From contig JABXKC010000009.1 in NCBI GenBank assembly GCA_013375495.1, positions 38,773 through 102,772 of the forward strand: DNA of 64,000 nt, given 5' to 3'. Source of the DNA: Promethearchaeota archaeon. GTDB taxonomy: Archaea; Asgardarchaeota; Lokiarchaeia; Sigynarchaeales; SOKP01. The notes under the pieces were generated by a model. The model did not search any database. It worked only from the letters and a program-made list of their open reading frames with translations, and had not been told where the DNA came from. Positions 8,910-17,645 of this stretch are shown piece after piece; within the stretch, counting starts at the first letter, position 1; each line of letters opens with the position of its first letter. Both the position numbers and the translations under genes were made by a program.

Positions 8910-10205
8910 ATGCCAGGTAAAAAATTTGAAGTTCAAGCGGTAAATGACGATATTCTCGCGAAATTTAGCCTAAAAAATCGATATTCATTTCTAAACAACA
9001 ATTTAATGGCTATTCTTTCTACGCAAGAATTTAATTTCCTTAAAGATGTCCAGCGATTTTGCATGCGTTTCGAGAAGAAAAACGAAATTACACACGGTCC
9101 CGACGAAGATATCTACGACTGGGTCCCCGCATTTGGGGAAAAAGGTTACATAACTCGACAACATACGTTTGATGTATGTGATGTGCATTATGAAGAATGG
9201 GGTTTAGCGATGGATTTGATGAGAAACATCGCACTTGATTTTTTTGATCCCCAATTTGCTATGGGAGGGGGAGCTACAGTTTTAGCAATCAACCCAGTGT
9301 ATGAACACCACGAAAATGTTCCAGTAAGATTAGAGGCTCTTAAAGCCTTAGTTACTGGGAAATCTCCAGGCGCAATCCTTATTACCGAGCCTGAAAGAGG
9401 CTCTGACGCAGTACATCAGTTAACCACATGCACCGAGCAAGACGACGGTTCGTTCCTTTTAAATGGTCAAAAAATCTATAACACCAACGCACCTAAATCT
9501 AAATGGCTTGTTTCTTACGCAACAGCAGAACAGAACAACGGAAACACAATGGCTCAATTTTTAATAAATTCAAATTGGGACGGTTTTCTAGTTGAACGGG
9601 TTAATATTCCCTGGGTACCCAAGTTGTATCTCGGGAAAGAAACTTTCACGAATCTTCGAGTACCCAAAGAATACATATTGGGAGGAGTTGGAAAAGGTCG
9701 GGAACACCTATTCGAAGGGTTAGTTCCAGAAAGAATTTCTATTGCAATAATGGGTGTTAGTGAAGCGTGGGGCGCGCTTGCTTATGCAGTAATCTATGCA
9801 AATAATCGAAAGCAATTTAACCAGGAAATCCTTAAGTTCCAAGGAGTTGGTTTCTTACTTGCTGATATGTGGGCGAGAACAACCAATTTAACTATTGGAC
9901 TTTTGAAATTTTGCGAGTCTTATGACGAGAAATTTGAGAAATTTGGGGGAGAAATTCCTAAGAACATCTCCCAGGCTATGGTCGCTTCTGCAAGCCAATT
10001 TAAATATCAAGCAGCCAAACTCTCGAAAAAGGTGTGTTACGAATGTGCTAATAACATGGGTGGCGCTGGTTTGTGTGATAACACCATGATGCACGATTAT
10101 CTTAACATTTCGAGAATCCAGGAAATTGTCGGAGGTAGCCGACAAATTCAACAATATATAATGAGTTTAAGCCTCAGAACTCTCTATAAAATGTCAGTGT
10201 CCTAG
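8910..10205 (+). CDS. Acyl-CoA dehydrogenase family protein, paralog 1
   Basis: FAD-dependent acyl-CoA dehydrogenase, 431 residues, slightly longer than the usual 380-400 because of an N-terminal extension of about 40 residues. Seen: the FAD/substrate motif ITEPERGSDAV (158-168), QKIYNTNAP, RKQFNQEILKFQGV (helix G region) and the C-terminal NNMGGAGL and EIVGGSRQIQ. In medium-chain enzymes the base Glu lies in the I-Y-E-G-T motif; here that position reads IVGG. A Glu274 in LVPERIS lies where isovaleryl-CoA dehydrogenase has its base, so activity with relocated base is inferred. It is transcribed divergently from the epimerase gene and faces the other two paralogs. AGGTTGTGA precedes the ATG. 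Confidence 0.88.
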   Translation: MPGKKFEVQAVNDDILAKFSLKNRYSFLNNNLMAILSTQEFNFLKDVQRFCMRFEKKNEITHGPDEDIYDWVPAFGEKGYITRQHTFDVCDVHYEEWGLAMDLMRNIALDFFDPQFAMGGGATVLAINPVYEHHENVPVRLEALKALVTGKSPGAILITEPERGSDAVHQLTTCTEQDDGSFLLNGQKIYNTNAPKSKWLVSYATAEQNNGNTMAQFLINSNWDGFLVERVNIPWVPKLYLGKETFTNLRVPKEYILGGVGKGREHLFEGLVPERISIAIMGVSEAWGALAYAVIYANNRKQFNQEILKFQGVGFLLADMWARTTNLTIGLLKFCESYDEKFEKFGGEIPKNISQAMVASASQFKYQAAKLSKKVCYECANNMGGAGLCDNTMMHDYLNISRIQEIVGGSRQIQQYIMSLSLRTLYKMSVS

Positions 10206-10358
10206 ATCTTAACTGACATTTTTTTTCATTTTTTAATTTTAGGTAATTTGAGGTATTAGTATTTTTTAAGAATATTTATTGTTCTTTGAAGCTCACATTT
10301 CACTTTTGAGCTTTTTAGTATATACTCAGTAAAAATATAAAAAAAAAAGGAAATAAGT

Positions 10359-11663
10359 TTAAATTCCTGTCATCTTGTATAGTTGTCTCATAGCCATGGA
10401 TAATACATATGTTTGTATCTGTCTCGAACCACCTACAATTTCAGCAATCCTTGACATATTTACGAGGTCCTGCATCATAGTATTATCATTTAATCCCGCA
10501 CCCCCCATAAGATTTGCTGATTCATAGCAAATCTCTCGGGAAAGTTTTGCAGCGTGATATTTAAATTGGCTTGCAGAAGCGACCATAGCCTGGGAAATAT
10601 TTTTTGGAATGGTTCCTCCAAATTTCTCAACTTTACTATCGTAACTCTTACAGAACATTAACAAGCCTAAGGTTACATTCATCAACCTAGCCCATAAATC
10701 TGTTAAAAGAAAACCAACTCCTTGGAATTTAAGAATCTCCTGATTGAATTGTTTTCTATTGTTAGAATATATAGCTGCGTGAGAAAGGGCGTTCCAACAA
10801 GCGGCAATACAATCAATAGCGATTCCAATTCTCTCAGGGACCAAGCCCTCGAATAAATGTTCGCGACCTTTTCCTACGCCGCCTAACACATAATCTTTAG
10901 GTACTTGTAAATTCGTGAATGTTTCTTTTCCTAAATGGACTTTTGGTACGTAAGGAATGAAAACACGTTCACATTTCCATCCGTCCCAAGAAGTGTCTAT
11001 AAGGAATTGAGCCATTGTGTTACCGTTGTTCTGTTCTGCTGTGGCGTACGCTACAACATAACCTGCTCTAGGAGCGTTGGTGTTGTAAATCTTCTCTCCG
11101 TTTAAAAGGAACGAACCATCATCCTGCTCGGTGCATGTTGTTAACATATGAACCGCATCAGAGCCACGCTCTGGCTCGGTTATTAAAATCGCTCCTGGAG
11201 TTTGCCCTGTCACAAATTTTTCCAAAATTTCTAACCGTATCGGTACATTATCGTGATGTTCGACTAGCGGATTAATCGCTAGTACGGTGGCGCCTTCTGC
11301 CAAAGCAAATTGGGGATTAAAAAAATCTAAAGCAAGAATCCGCATAAAATCTATAGTAGCACCATACTCCTCGTAATTAATATCGAGCATTTCAAATTTA
11401 TGAGCTCTTGTTATTAATCCTTCTTCTCCAAAAGCTGGAATCCAGTCGTAGATATCTTCTTCGGGACCGTGAGTGATCTCGTTTTTCTTCTCGAAGCGCA
11501 TGCAGAATTTTTGAACCTTCTTTAAAAAGTTAAATTCGGGAGGTTCTAAAACGGTCATTAAATTAGTGTTTAGGAATTGGTATCTATTCTTCAAACTTAA
11601 TTTAGATAAAATCTCGTCATTTACAGCTTGAGTCATATATCTCTTTTTTTTATTTTCTTCCAT
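10359..11663 (-). CDS. Acyl-CoA dehydrogenase family protein, paralog 2
   Basis: 434-residue FAD-dependent acyl-CoA dehydrogenase, second of three paralogs. The order of motifs is the same as in the neighbour at 8910: ITEPERGSDAVHM, GEKIYNTNAPRAGY, RKQFNQEILKFQGVGFLL, NLMGGAGLNDNTMM and EIVGGSRQIQTYVL. The candidate base is again the Glu of LVPERIG, and the later Glu site is Gly. A strong ribosome-binding site (AAAGGAGT, spacing 8) precedes the ATG. It is closest to the gene at 11804-13108; the two read in the same direction with about 140 bp between, so tandem duplication is likely. No electron-transfer flavoprotein gene lies in the window. Confidence 0.88.
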   Translation of the reverse strand: MEENKKKRYMTQAVNDEILSKLSLKNRYQFLNTNLMTVLEPPEFNFLKKVQKFCMRFEKKNEITHGPEEDIYDWIPAFGEEGLITRAHKFEMLDINYEEYGATIDFMRILALDFFNPQFALAEGATVLAINPLVEHHDNVPIRLEILEKFVTGQTPGAILITEPERGSDAVHMLTTCTEQDDGSFLLNGEKIYNTNAPRAGYVVAYATAEQNNGNTMAQFLIDTSWDGWKCERVFIPYVPKVHLGKETFTNLQVPKDYVLGGVGKGREHLFEGLVPERIGIAIDCIAACWNALSHAAIYSNNRKQFNQEILKFQGVGFLLTDLWARLMNVTLGLLMFCKSYDSKVEKFGGTIPKNISQAMVASASQFKYHAAKLSREICYESANLMGGAGLNDNTMMQDLVNMSRIAEIVGGSRQIQTYVLSMAMRQLYKMTGI

Positions 11664-11803
11664 TTTTTTTACTCCTTTTTTGTTAATCTATTTGAAATTA
11701 ACTAGAGAAATAGTCTTACTAAGAGAAATATGAATTCTCTTTTTAATTTTGTTTATCAGAAAAAAAAAAAAGAGAAAAAAAAAAGTAAAATTTAATGAAT
11801 TCT

Positions 11804-13108
11804 CTATATCCCAGTCATCTTGTAGAGCTGTCTCATAGCCATACTGAGGATGTATTGCTGAATTTGTCTAGAGCCCCCCACAATTTCTTGAATTCTGGAT
11901 ATGTTTAGAAGATCATGCATTAATGTATTATCCGATAAACCTGCTCCTCCCATGAGATTTGCAGCTTCATAACAGATTTCTCTGGAGAGAGCGCATGTAT
12001 GGTATTTATATTGACTTGCTCCAGCTACCATAGCCTGAGCGAGGTTTTTTGGAATTTCACCGCCATAATGTTCAACTTTAGCGTCGTATTGCTCACAGAA
12101 TCGCAATAATCCCTGTGTAACATTTGATAATCTTGCCCACAAATCCGTTAATAAAAAGCCTACGCCTTGGAATTTTAATATAACCTGGTCAAACTGTTTT
12201 CTATTGTTTGCATATATTGCTGCGTGAGCTATTGCGTTCCAGCACTGAGATGTTGCATCAAGTGCAATACCTATTCTTTCAGGAACTAACCCTTCGAATA
12301 GGTGTTCTCGACCTTTTCCAACTCCTCCAAGAACATATTCCTTAGGAACTCGCAAATCAGTAAGATGTTCATGACCAATCCAGACCTTATTAACCCAAGG
12401 GATCATAACACGCTTGCAATCCCATCCATCCCAAGAAGTGTCAATAAGGAATTGGGCCATTGTGTTTCCGTTGTTCTGTTCTGCTGTTGCATACGCTACA
12501 ACGTAACCCGCTTTAGGAGCGTTGGTGTTGTAAATTTTTTCACCGTTCAAAAGAAACGAGCCGTCGTCCTGTTCGGTGCAGGTTGTTAACATGTGAACTG
12601 CGTCTGAGCCACGTTCCGGTTCTGTGATCAAAATTGCTCCTGGAGTTTCACCAGTTACAAATTTTTTTAGAATTTCTAATCTGATGGGTATATTTTCGTG
12701 ATGATAATAAACAGGATTAATAGCTAAAATAGTTGCTCCTCCAGCCATAGAAAACATAGGGTCAAAAAAGCTTAAGGTTAAACATCTCATCAATTCTGTT
12801 GTTAATCCATTATATGTAAAATCCATATCAATTTCTTCGTAGGGATGAGCACGAGATATCAACCCTTCTTTTCCAAAATCGGGAATCCAGTGGTAGAATT
12901 CTTCATCTGGAGCGTGAGTGATGTTGTTCTTTTTTTCGTATCGTATACAAAACTTTTGCGCTTTCTTAAGAAAATTCATTTGTTTTTGATCAAGAATCGT
13001 CATAAAATTCGTATTCAAAAACGCGTATCTATTTTTTAGACTTAATTTCTCCAGAATCTCTTCATTAATAGCTTGATTCATAAATTTGGTTTTTTCTTCT
13101 TCTTCCAT
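11804..13108 (-). CDS. Acyl-CoA dehydrogenase family protein, paralog 3
   Basis: 434-residue acyl-CoA dehydrogenase with the same architecture and length as the paralog at 10359-11663. Seen: ITEPERGSDAVHM, GEKIYNTNAPKAGY, LVPERIGIAL with the candidate base Glu, RKQFDQVILKFQGVG, NLMGGAGLSDNTLM and EIVGGSRQIQQYI. The N-terminal extension differs most between paralogs (FMNQAINEEILEKL), suggesting that the region modulates substrate or partner choice. Ribosome-binding site GGAG sits 9 bases before the ATG. It is probably the first gene of the minus-strand pair. Codon use is richer in G and C than in neighbouring genes, as in the other two copies, in line with high expression. Confidence 0.88.
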   Translation of the reverse strand: MEEEEKTKFMNQAINEEILEKLSLKNRYAFLNTNFMTILDQKQMNFLKKAQKFCIRYEKKNNITHAPDEEFYHWIPDFGKEGLISRAHPYEEIDMDFTYNGLTTELMRCLTLSFFDPMFSMAGGATILAINPVYYHHENIPIRLEILKKFVTGETPGAILITEPERGSDAVHMLTTCTEQDDGSFLLNGEKIYNTNAPKAGYVVAYATAEQNNGNTMAQFLIDTSWDGWDCKRVMIPWVNKVWIGHEHLTDLRVPKEYVLGGVGKGREHLFEGLVPERIGIALDATSQCWNAIAHAAIYANNRKQFDQVILKFQGVGFLLTDLWARLSNVTQGLLRFCEQYDAKVEHYGGEIPKNLAQAMVAGASQYKYHTCALSREICYEAANLMGGAGLSDNTLMHDLLNISRIQEIVGGSRQIQQYILSMAMRQLYKMTGI

Positions 13109-13225
13109 TTTTTATATCTCCTACTTTTTAAAATTTTGAATTTTTTATAAGGAATAAATCTATGAAAAGAAAAGCTATCTAACTTTTTAATATTTCTCGA
13201 AAATAGTAATAGCCAGTCGATAATT

Positions 13226-13969
13226 TTAGATAATTAAGTTTTTTAGACGATTCGAAAATTTCTTAGCTATAATTAATCCGGTTTCGAATGGGCAATCTTT
13301 CTTAAATTGAATAATTGAAATAAAGTTATCAATTCCTATCAAAGATAAGATACCGTATTCTTCGAGTGAGATTAACTCGTTGATTCTTGAATTTCCAATT
13401 ATAAATCGGCTTTCTAACAACCTTATAATATCGGATAAAACGTTGGAACTAAGGTAAGAAACGATAACTCTTCCGGTTTGAGTTAATAAAGCGGAAGAGA
13501 TGACGAATGAAGAAAAAGTATGGAGTTCTTTAAAAACTTCAATCAAATCCTTTTGTATTTCTTCTGAAACTAGTTTTTTACTTTCGATGATTTCATCGAC
13601 ATTTTTATCAAAGTTTTGATATTTGGAGACTTCACCATCGAAATTTTCAGTTAAATGTCCAAGATCAAATTCATATAAGAATTCGCTTTTAATTGCCCTT
13701 AATTGGTTTCTTAACTCAACAAGATTATCAGTTCTATCGCTAAATAACGCAAACATTAATTCGCTGGAGTCTGCTTTTTCAACTTCAAAGATAAATCTAA
13801 AAGGTCCTACTTCAATTTCTGATAGCTCTTTTGTTTTCAAAGTCTGCTTTACGAAGGAAAAAATAGCGCTTAAGAAGCTACTAGTAAGTTTAATGTCAAA
13901 AATATCTTCATAAGTTTTATAGAAAAGTAGTTCCCCTGAAGATTTCATTATGAAGATATTTTTTATCAT
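13226..13969 (-). CDS. Longin-like plus roadblock-like domain protein
   Basis: A 247-residue protein with two halves. The N-terminal half (1-110) starts KNIFIMKSSGELLFYKTY and continues with SFLSAIFSFVKQTL and EIEVGPFRFIFEVE. This alternation matches the longin/AP-small-subunit fold. The C-terminal half (about 140-247) has a helix, then FVISSALLTQTGRVIVSYL and ISLEEYGILSLIGIDNFI, resembling a roadblock/LC7 unit. Such proteins are plentiful in Asgard archaea and are thought to act with small GTPases, here possibly the one at 17646-18164. No membrane segment is present. The assignment rests on pattern recognition, not on catalytic residues. The gene is monocistronic, starting at the first ATG. 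Confidence 0.6.
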   Translation of the reverse strand: MIKNIFIMKSSGELLFYKTYEDIFDIKLTSSFLSAIFSFVKQTLKTKELSEIEVGPFRFIFEVEKADSSELMFALFSDRTDNLVELRNQLRAIKSEFLYEFDLGHLTENFDGEVSKYQNFDKNVDEIIESKKLVSEEIQKDLIEVFKELHTFSSFVISSALLTQTGRVIVSYLSSNVLSDIIRLLESRFIIGNSRINELISLEEYGILSLIGIDNFISIIQFKKDCPFETGLIIAKKFSNRLKNLII

Positions 13970-14163
13970 AATACTTTGTAGAAATATTTGTTTTTAACTC
14001 ACGGATAGAGATTTTATAATCTTTTAATAATAGTTTAGATTTAAAAACTCTTGTATAAATCGGTATTCTTACCTAAAAGCAATTAGATTACGCCTTTTTT
14101 GTCAATAGCTAATAAAAGACGAAATACTATCTAATTTCGTATTTTTTTAAGAAAAAAAAGAAT

Positions 14164-14934
14164 TTAGAAGCCATCAAATTTAGCCCACTCATCGTCATCG
14201 TCAGCTTCCTCGTCGTCCTCATATAATACCTCGGAATTTTCTGTTTTAACACCTTCAGCTGCGTCTTCTTCGTATTCGTCATAATCGTCATCGAAACTAA
14301 TTGCCTTATCTAAATCGGTTGCTACTTCCTCATCAGTTAGCTTTATTTCTGGGATCGGTTCCTTTTCGAGTTTCTTCTTTTCAACTAGTTTAAGATAATC
14401 TCCATGAATTTTAATTGTTATGGGTGTTTCTTCTTGTAGTAGACGTACTACAACCTCCTCGCTACTTGATGTATCGTGTGGCATGCGCATAACAATCGCT
14501 CTTGACCCTTCAAACACTCCGCTTATAATTTCAACCGTATCACCTGATTCTAAATATTCTGTAACGCTTCTAGGGAGTAAAACGTGCTTCAACTCAGTTA
14601 AGTCAATATTTTGAACGATTCTTCCTTTTATGTGAGGAATACCTTGTACAGCTATTTGGACAGATCTCTTTTGAGGAGCTTCAAAGAATACATAACCGGG
14701 TAATAATGGGGATACGAGCATCGCTCTAATATCAGGAACCGAATCCAAGATTTTAAACCGATAAAAAATTTGTCTTAAGATATTGCTTTCTTGATTAATT
14801 GTAGTTCGTACTGCAAATAGAGTAGTAGCGGGCTCACTTCCATCATCTTTGTCAAACTCAGTTACGACAATGGCATTATCTAATTCCTCATCATCTTTCC
14901 CTTTATTTTCTACCGGGTCCTCTTGGTCAACCAT
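14164..14934 (-). CDS. spt5: Transcription elongation factor Spt5 with acidic N- and C-terminal tails
   Basis: Binds the RNA polymerase clamp with Spt4 and keeps elongation processive. Seen: the NGN domain (about 37-110; TLFAVRTTINQESNI, PLLPGYVFFEA, GIPHIKGRIV) and the KOW domain (about 130-190; ESGDTVEIISGVFEGSRAIVMR). Archaeal Spt5 is normally about 150 residues; this one has 256. A 35-residue acidic segment precedes the NGN domain, and about 65 residues very rich in Asp and Glu follow the KOW domain and end in WAKFDGF. Eukaryotic Spt5 likewise has an acidic N-terminus, but no repeat of the CTD type is visible. GTGAAGAAGA lies before the ATG. The aIF1A gene lies 180 bp upstream on the same strand. 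Confidence 0.9.
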   Translation of the reverse strand: MVDQEDPVENKGKDDEELDNAIVVTEFDKDDGSEPATTLFAVRTTINQESNILRQIFYRFKILDSVPDIRAMLVSPLLPGYVFFEAPQKRSVQIAVQGIPHIKGRIVQNIDLTELKHVLLPRSVTEYLESGDTVEIISGVFEGSRAIVMRMPHDTSSSEEVVVRLLQEETPITIKIHGDYLKLVEKKKLEKEPIPEIKLTDEEVATDLDKAISFDDDYDEYEEDAAEGVKTENSEVLYEDDEEADDDDEWAKFDGF

Positions 14935-15114
14935 TCTTCTTCACTTTTTCCTTATTTGAATTATCCAAATTTAAGATGCTTAAATTATGATTTCTTAGAA
15001 CAGAAGTCTAAAATATAAAGGAAATTCTAAATTAAAAAATTTTGCTTTTTAAAGATATTTAATATTGGAAGCAGAACCTTACCTATTCTCATAAATTCGA
15101 CTTCTCTTATGTTA

Positions 15115-15501
15115 TTAGAGAGGTATGTTATTTATATCTAATATTTCTGGAATCCTTCGATTTCTTTCAAGCCAAGAAATTTCTGCATTAGTATATCGCC
15201 AAGTTATTTCGCATTTCCCAGGTTTATCCGGGGTTTCCGTTTCCCAATCCCAAGGAGATACTATTACTAAATCACCCTTCCTTATCCAAACACGTTTTTT
15301 AATTTTACCTCTAATCCTACCCACTCTATGTTTTCCGTCTTCACAAAATACTCCCATTCGTTCGTTTCCATATATGTCTGTAACTCTACCAAACATTTCC
15401 CCAATCCTTTTAGTAGGAAATTTCACACGCGTAACAACTGGTGGAACATAAGGACCTCTACTTTTTCCTCTCTTTACTTGTTTTCCTTGCTTTTTAGCCA
15501 A
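15115..15501 (-). CDS. eif1A: Translation initiation factor aIF1A
   Basis: Small-subunit initiation factor, 128 residues, OB fold. Seen: a basic N-terminus (KKQGKQVKRGKSRG), then FGRVTDIYGNERMGVF, CEDGKHRVGRIRGKIKKRVWI and KGDLVIVSPWDWE, all characteristic of eIF1A/aIF1A. The C-terminal ITWRYTNAEISWL matches the family helix. The N-terminus begins with TTG at 15499-15501 (TTG GCT AAA AAG), with AAAGGGA as ribosome-binding site. The gene sits between Spt5 and a cupin on the same strand, 30 bp after the cupin stop codon, so the three may be partly co-transcribed. Confidence 0.93.
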   Translation of the reverse strand: MAKKQGKQVKRGKSRGPYVPPVVTRVKFPTKRIGEMFGRVTDIYGNERMGVFCEDGKHRVGRIRGKIKKRVWIRKGDLVIVSPWDWETETPDKPGKCEITWRYTNAEISWLERNRRIPEILDINNIPL

Positions 15502-15531
15502 AGTTTTTCCCTTTTTTTTATTTTCTTGTTA

Positions 15532-15867
15532 CTAGATTTTATCTTCAGGTTTATATTCTCCTTTGATAAAAACGATCTTTATAGTTTTATCACTTTGGTT
15601 TCGAATATTGTGCATTTCTTGTGGTTCAACCAAGAAGACACTTCCTTCTAAAGCATTTATTTCTTTATCGTTAATAATCATAATGCCATTTCCTTGAACA
15701 AAATAGAAGGTTTCATCAATAAACTCGTGGCCATGAGCTTTTCCAGCTAAAGATTCACCTGGGTTGAGGCGTATAACACCCCAGTCAATACTAGGCCCCC
15801 GCATTAAGTATTTAACTCCAGAATCTCCTCCTCGATACTGAAAATCGTTTTCATTAATGTGTTTGAT
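15532..15867 (-). CDS. Single-domain cupin protein
   Basis: Small beta-barrel protein of unknown substrate. Metal ligands of cupin motif 1 are visible in KAHGHEFIDETFYF (His, His and Glu), and motif 2 is SVFLVEPQEMHNI, with its His. From the ATG at 15802-15804 the protein has 90 residues. The same frame upstream encodes KHINENDFQYRGGDSGVKYL, which looks like real protein and supplies the first strands of the barrel, so I extend to ATC 15865-15867 (112 residues). An in-frame TAG at 15871-15873 bounds it. No ATG, GTG or TTG lies between that stop and the ATG at 15802. GGTGAT lies five bases before the ATC. Confidence 0.7.
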   Translation of the reverse strand: MKHINENDFQYRGGDSGVKYLMRGPSIDWGVIRLNPGESLAGKAHGHEFIDETFYFVQGNGIMIINDKEINALEGSVFLVEPQEMHNIRNQSDKTIKIVFIKGEYKPEDKI

Positions 15868-15878
15868 TTTCTATCACC
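15865..15878 (-). promoter_or_regulatory. Ribosome-binding site with probable ATC start of the cupin gene
   Basis: On the minus strand GGTGAT (15873-15878) is followed by AGAAA and then ATC (15865-15867). The frame is closed by TAG immediately upstream (15871-15873). ATT at 15856-15858 is a weaker alternative because it lies 14 bases from the ribosome-binding site. Confidence 0.5.
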
Positions 15879-15967
15879 AAAACTATAACTTATTTATTCA
15901 AAACAAATTATCTAAATTAAATTAAGTTAAAAATCTTATTAATTTTAATTCTAAATAGGTAGATGAT

Positions 15968-17155
15968 ATGTTTTTAGATTTTAATTTTGCTAGCATACCA
16001 CACCTCATTTTCGGCGTTGGAAAACTAAAAGAAATATACGAATTAATACCAAAATTTGGTAGTAATGTTCTTTTTGTAATCGGAGGATCATCTCTTAAAA
16101 AATCAGGAAAGTGGGATGAAATTGTAAATGCGATGCAAAAGAAAGCCATTAATTTCTCAGAAATTTCGGTTAACGGAGAACCAACCCCAACATTAGTTGA
16201 TGAAGCGGTGAAAAAGTTTAGAAATCAAAAAATAAAACTTGTTGTTGGAATTGGTGGAGGAAGCGTTATTGATGCGGGTAAAGCGATTTCTGCAATGCTC
16301 CCTAAAGTTGATTCAATCAAAAATTACCTTGAAGGAGTTGGAAATAAAACTCACGATGGTAGGAAAATCCCATATATTGCTGTTCCCACAACATCGGGGA
16401 CTGGAAGCGAAGCAACTAAGAATGCCGTTATATCTGAGGTAGGAAGGGGAGGATTTAAGAAATCTCTTCGTCACGATAATTTAATTCCAAATTATGCCGT
16501 TATCGATCCTCAACTTGTATTATCCTGCCCCAGATCAGTCTCTGCATCCTGTGGAATGGATGCCTTCACACAATTACTAGAAGCATTTGTCTCACCTAAA
16601 GCAAATCCTTTAACTGATGCATTAGCAATGAGTGGTGTAAAGCAAATGAAGGACGCGATTATTCCCGTTTGCAGTGAGAAACATTTAGACTTACATCTAA
16701 GAACCGCCATGTCTTATGGTTCATTGATGTCCGGAATTGTTCTTGCAAACGCAGGATTAGGAATCGTTCATGGTTTCGCGTCTTCCATAGGAGGTCTGTT
16801 TAATATTCCTCACGGTGTCGTATGTGGGACGCTACTTGCTGAAAGCACTAAGGTGAATATAAAGAGACTAGAGCTATTAGGTACAGAAGGTGAAAATGCC
16901 TTATTCAAGCACGCTATAGTTGGTGCATTAATCAATGGAAAGGAAAGTTTTGATGATATTAATGTTCCCTACTATTGTTCGATATTAGTAGATAAGCTAG
17001 AAATTTGGACTAAGAAGTTAAACATCGATAGGCTAGGCAAGTATGGGATCAACCCTACAGATGTTAATAATATTGTAGAAAGAACGGGATTAAAAAACAA
17101 TCCAGTTCACCTTACACCCGAAGATTTGCATGAAATTTTGATAAATCGGATTTAG
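15968..17155 (+). CDS. Iron-containing (group III) alcohol dehydrogenase
   Basis: NAD(P)-dependent dehydrogenase of 395 residues, likely reducing aldehydes to alcohols or the reverse. Seen: the N-terminal IPHLIFGVGKLKEI, nucleotide motif GIGGGSVIDAGKAIS, TTSGTGSEATKNAVI, and the metal-binding half with CGMDAFTQLLEAFVS, GIVHGFASSIGG and IPHGVVCGTL. In the classic family the Asp is followed four residues later by a His ligand (D-A-L-T-H); here that residue is Gln. The other two histidines are kept. Such a Gln also occurs in other dehydrogenases of this group, so activity is plausible, though the metal may differ. AGGTAGATGAT precedes the ATG. It is transcribed away from the cupin gene. Confidence 0.88.
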   Translation: MFLDFNFASIPHLIFGVGKLKEIYELIPKFGSNVLFVIGGSSLKKSGKWDEIVNAMQKKAINFSEISVNGEPTPTLVDEAVKKFRNQKIKLVVGIGGGSVIDAGKAISAMLPKVDSIKNYLEGVGNKTHDGRKIPYIAVPTTSGTGSEATKNAVISEVGRGGFKKSLRHDNLIPNYAVIDPQLVLSCPRSVSASCGMDAFTQLLEAFVSPKANPLTDALAMSGVKQMKDAIIPVCSEKHLDLHLRTAMSYGSLMSGIVLANAGLGIVHGFASSIGGLFNIPHGVVCGTLLAESTKVNIKRLELLGTEGENALFKHAIVGALINGKESFDDINVPYYCSILVDKLEIWTKKLNIDRLGKYGINPTDVNNIVERTGLKNNPVHLTPEDLHEILINRI

Positions 17156-17194
17156 AATTACTTAAATACTTAAAGAATTTTTATAAGATCAAAT

Positions 17195-17632
17195 TCAATC
17201 AAAAGAAAGATATTTTCTCTGTCGCAAAAAAATCGTACTAATTCCTATTTTCCTTGCTTTTCTACGTAAATCTGCGTCGTTTGATGCTAGATATACTTTA
17301 TTGTTTTTTTCTTTTAATTCTAAGCAAATTTTTAAGAGAAAATCGTCGGTAGTTTCTTCTTTTGATTTTATGTTTTCTTTATAGAGGATATCGAAATTAT
17401 TATCATTTTTTTCTAGGTATAAAAGTCCCGATTTTAAATTCATGTGAAACTTGGTAGCATTTGGTTCTCGAAGTTTCTTAGCTTCTAATTCGTTGAGGAT
17501 TTGCTTATATACAAAAAATCGTGTTATGCCTTCCAAACTCGAAGTAATTTCGGTTAGGTAATCAATTTTAAACTGAAATGGAAGTAAAACAAAATTAGCG
17601 TCAATTATTATGAGATTTTCTAACATTTCCAC
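17195..17632 (-). CDS. FCF1/Utp24-like PIN domain protein
   Basis: Predicted Mg-dependent ribonuclease of 145 residues, of the archaeal FCF1-like PIN group; eukaryotic FCF1/Utp24 cleaves pre-18S rRNA. Seen: first acidic residue in IIIDANFVLLPF (Asp11), a Glu in ILNELEAKKL, Asp96/97 in TTDDFLLK, and the last acid pair in VYLASNDADLRRKAR (Asp119, Asp121). IFLRQRKYL closes the fold as in FCF1. The start may be GTG (17630-17632) or the ATG two codons later. It lies 13 bp downstream of the small GTPase gene on the same strand and is almost certainly in one transcript with it. Confidence 0.8.
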   Translation of the reverse strand: MEMLENLIIIDANFVLLPFQFKIDYLTEITSSLEGITRFFVYKQILNELEAKKLREPNATKFHMNLKSGLLYLEKNDNNFDILYKENIKSKEETTDDFLLKICLELKEKNNKVYLASNDADLRRKARKIGISTIFLRQRKYLSFD

Positions 17633-17645
17633 TATAAGTAAATAT

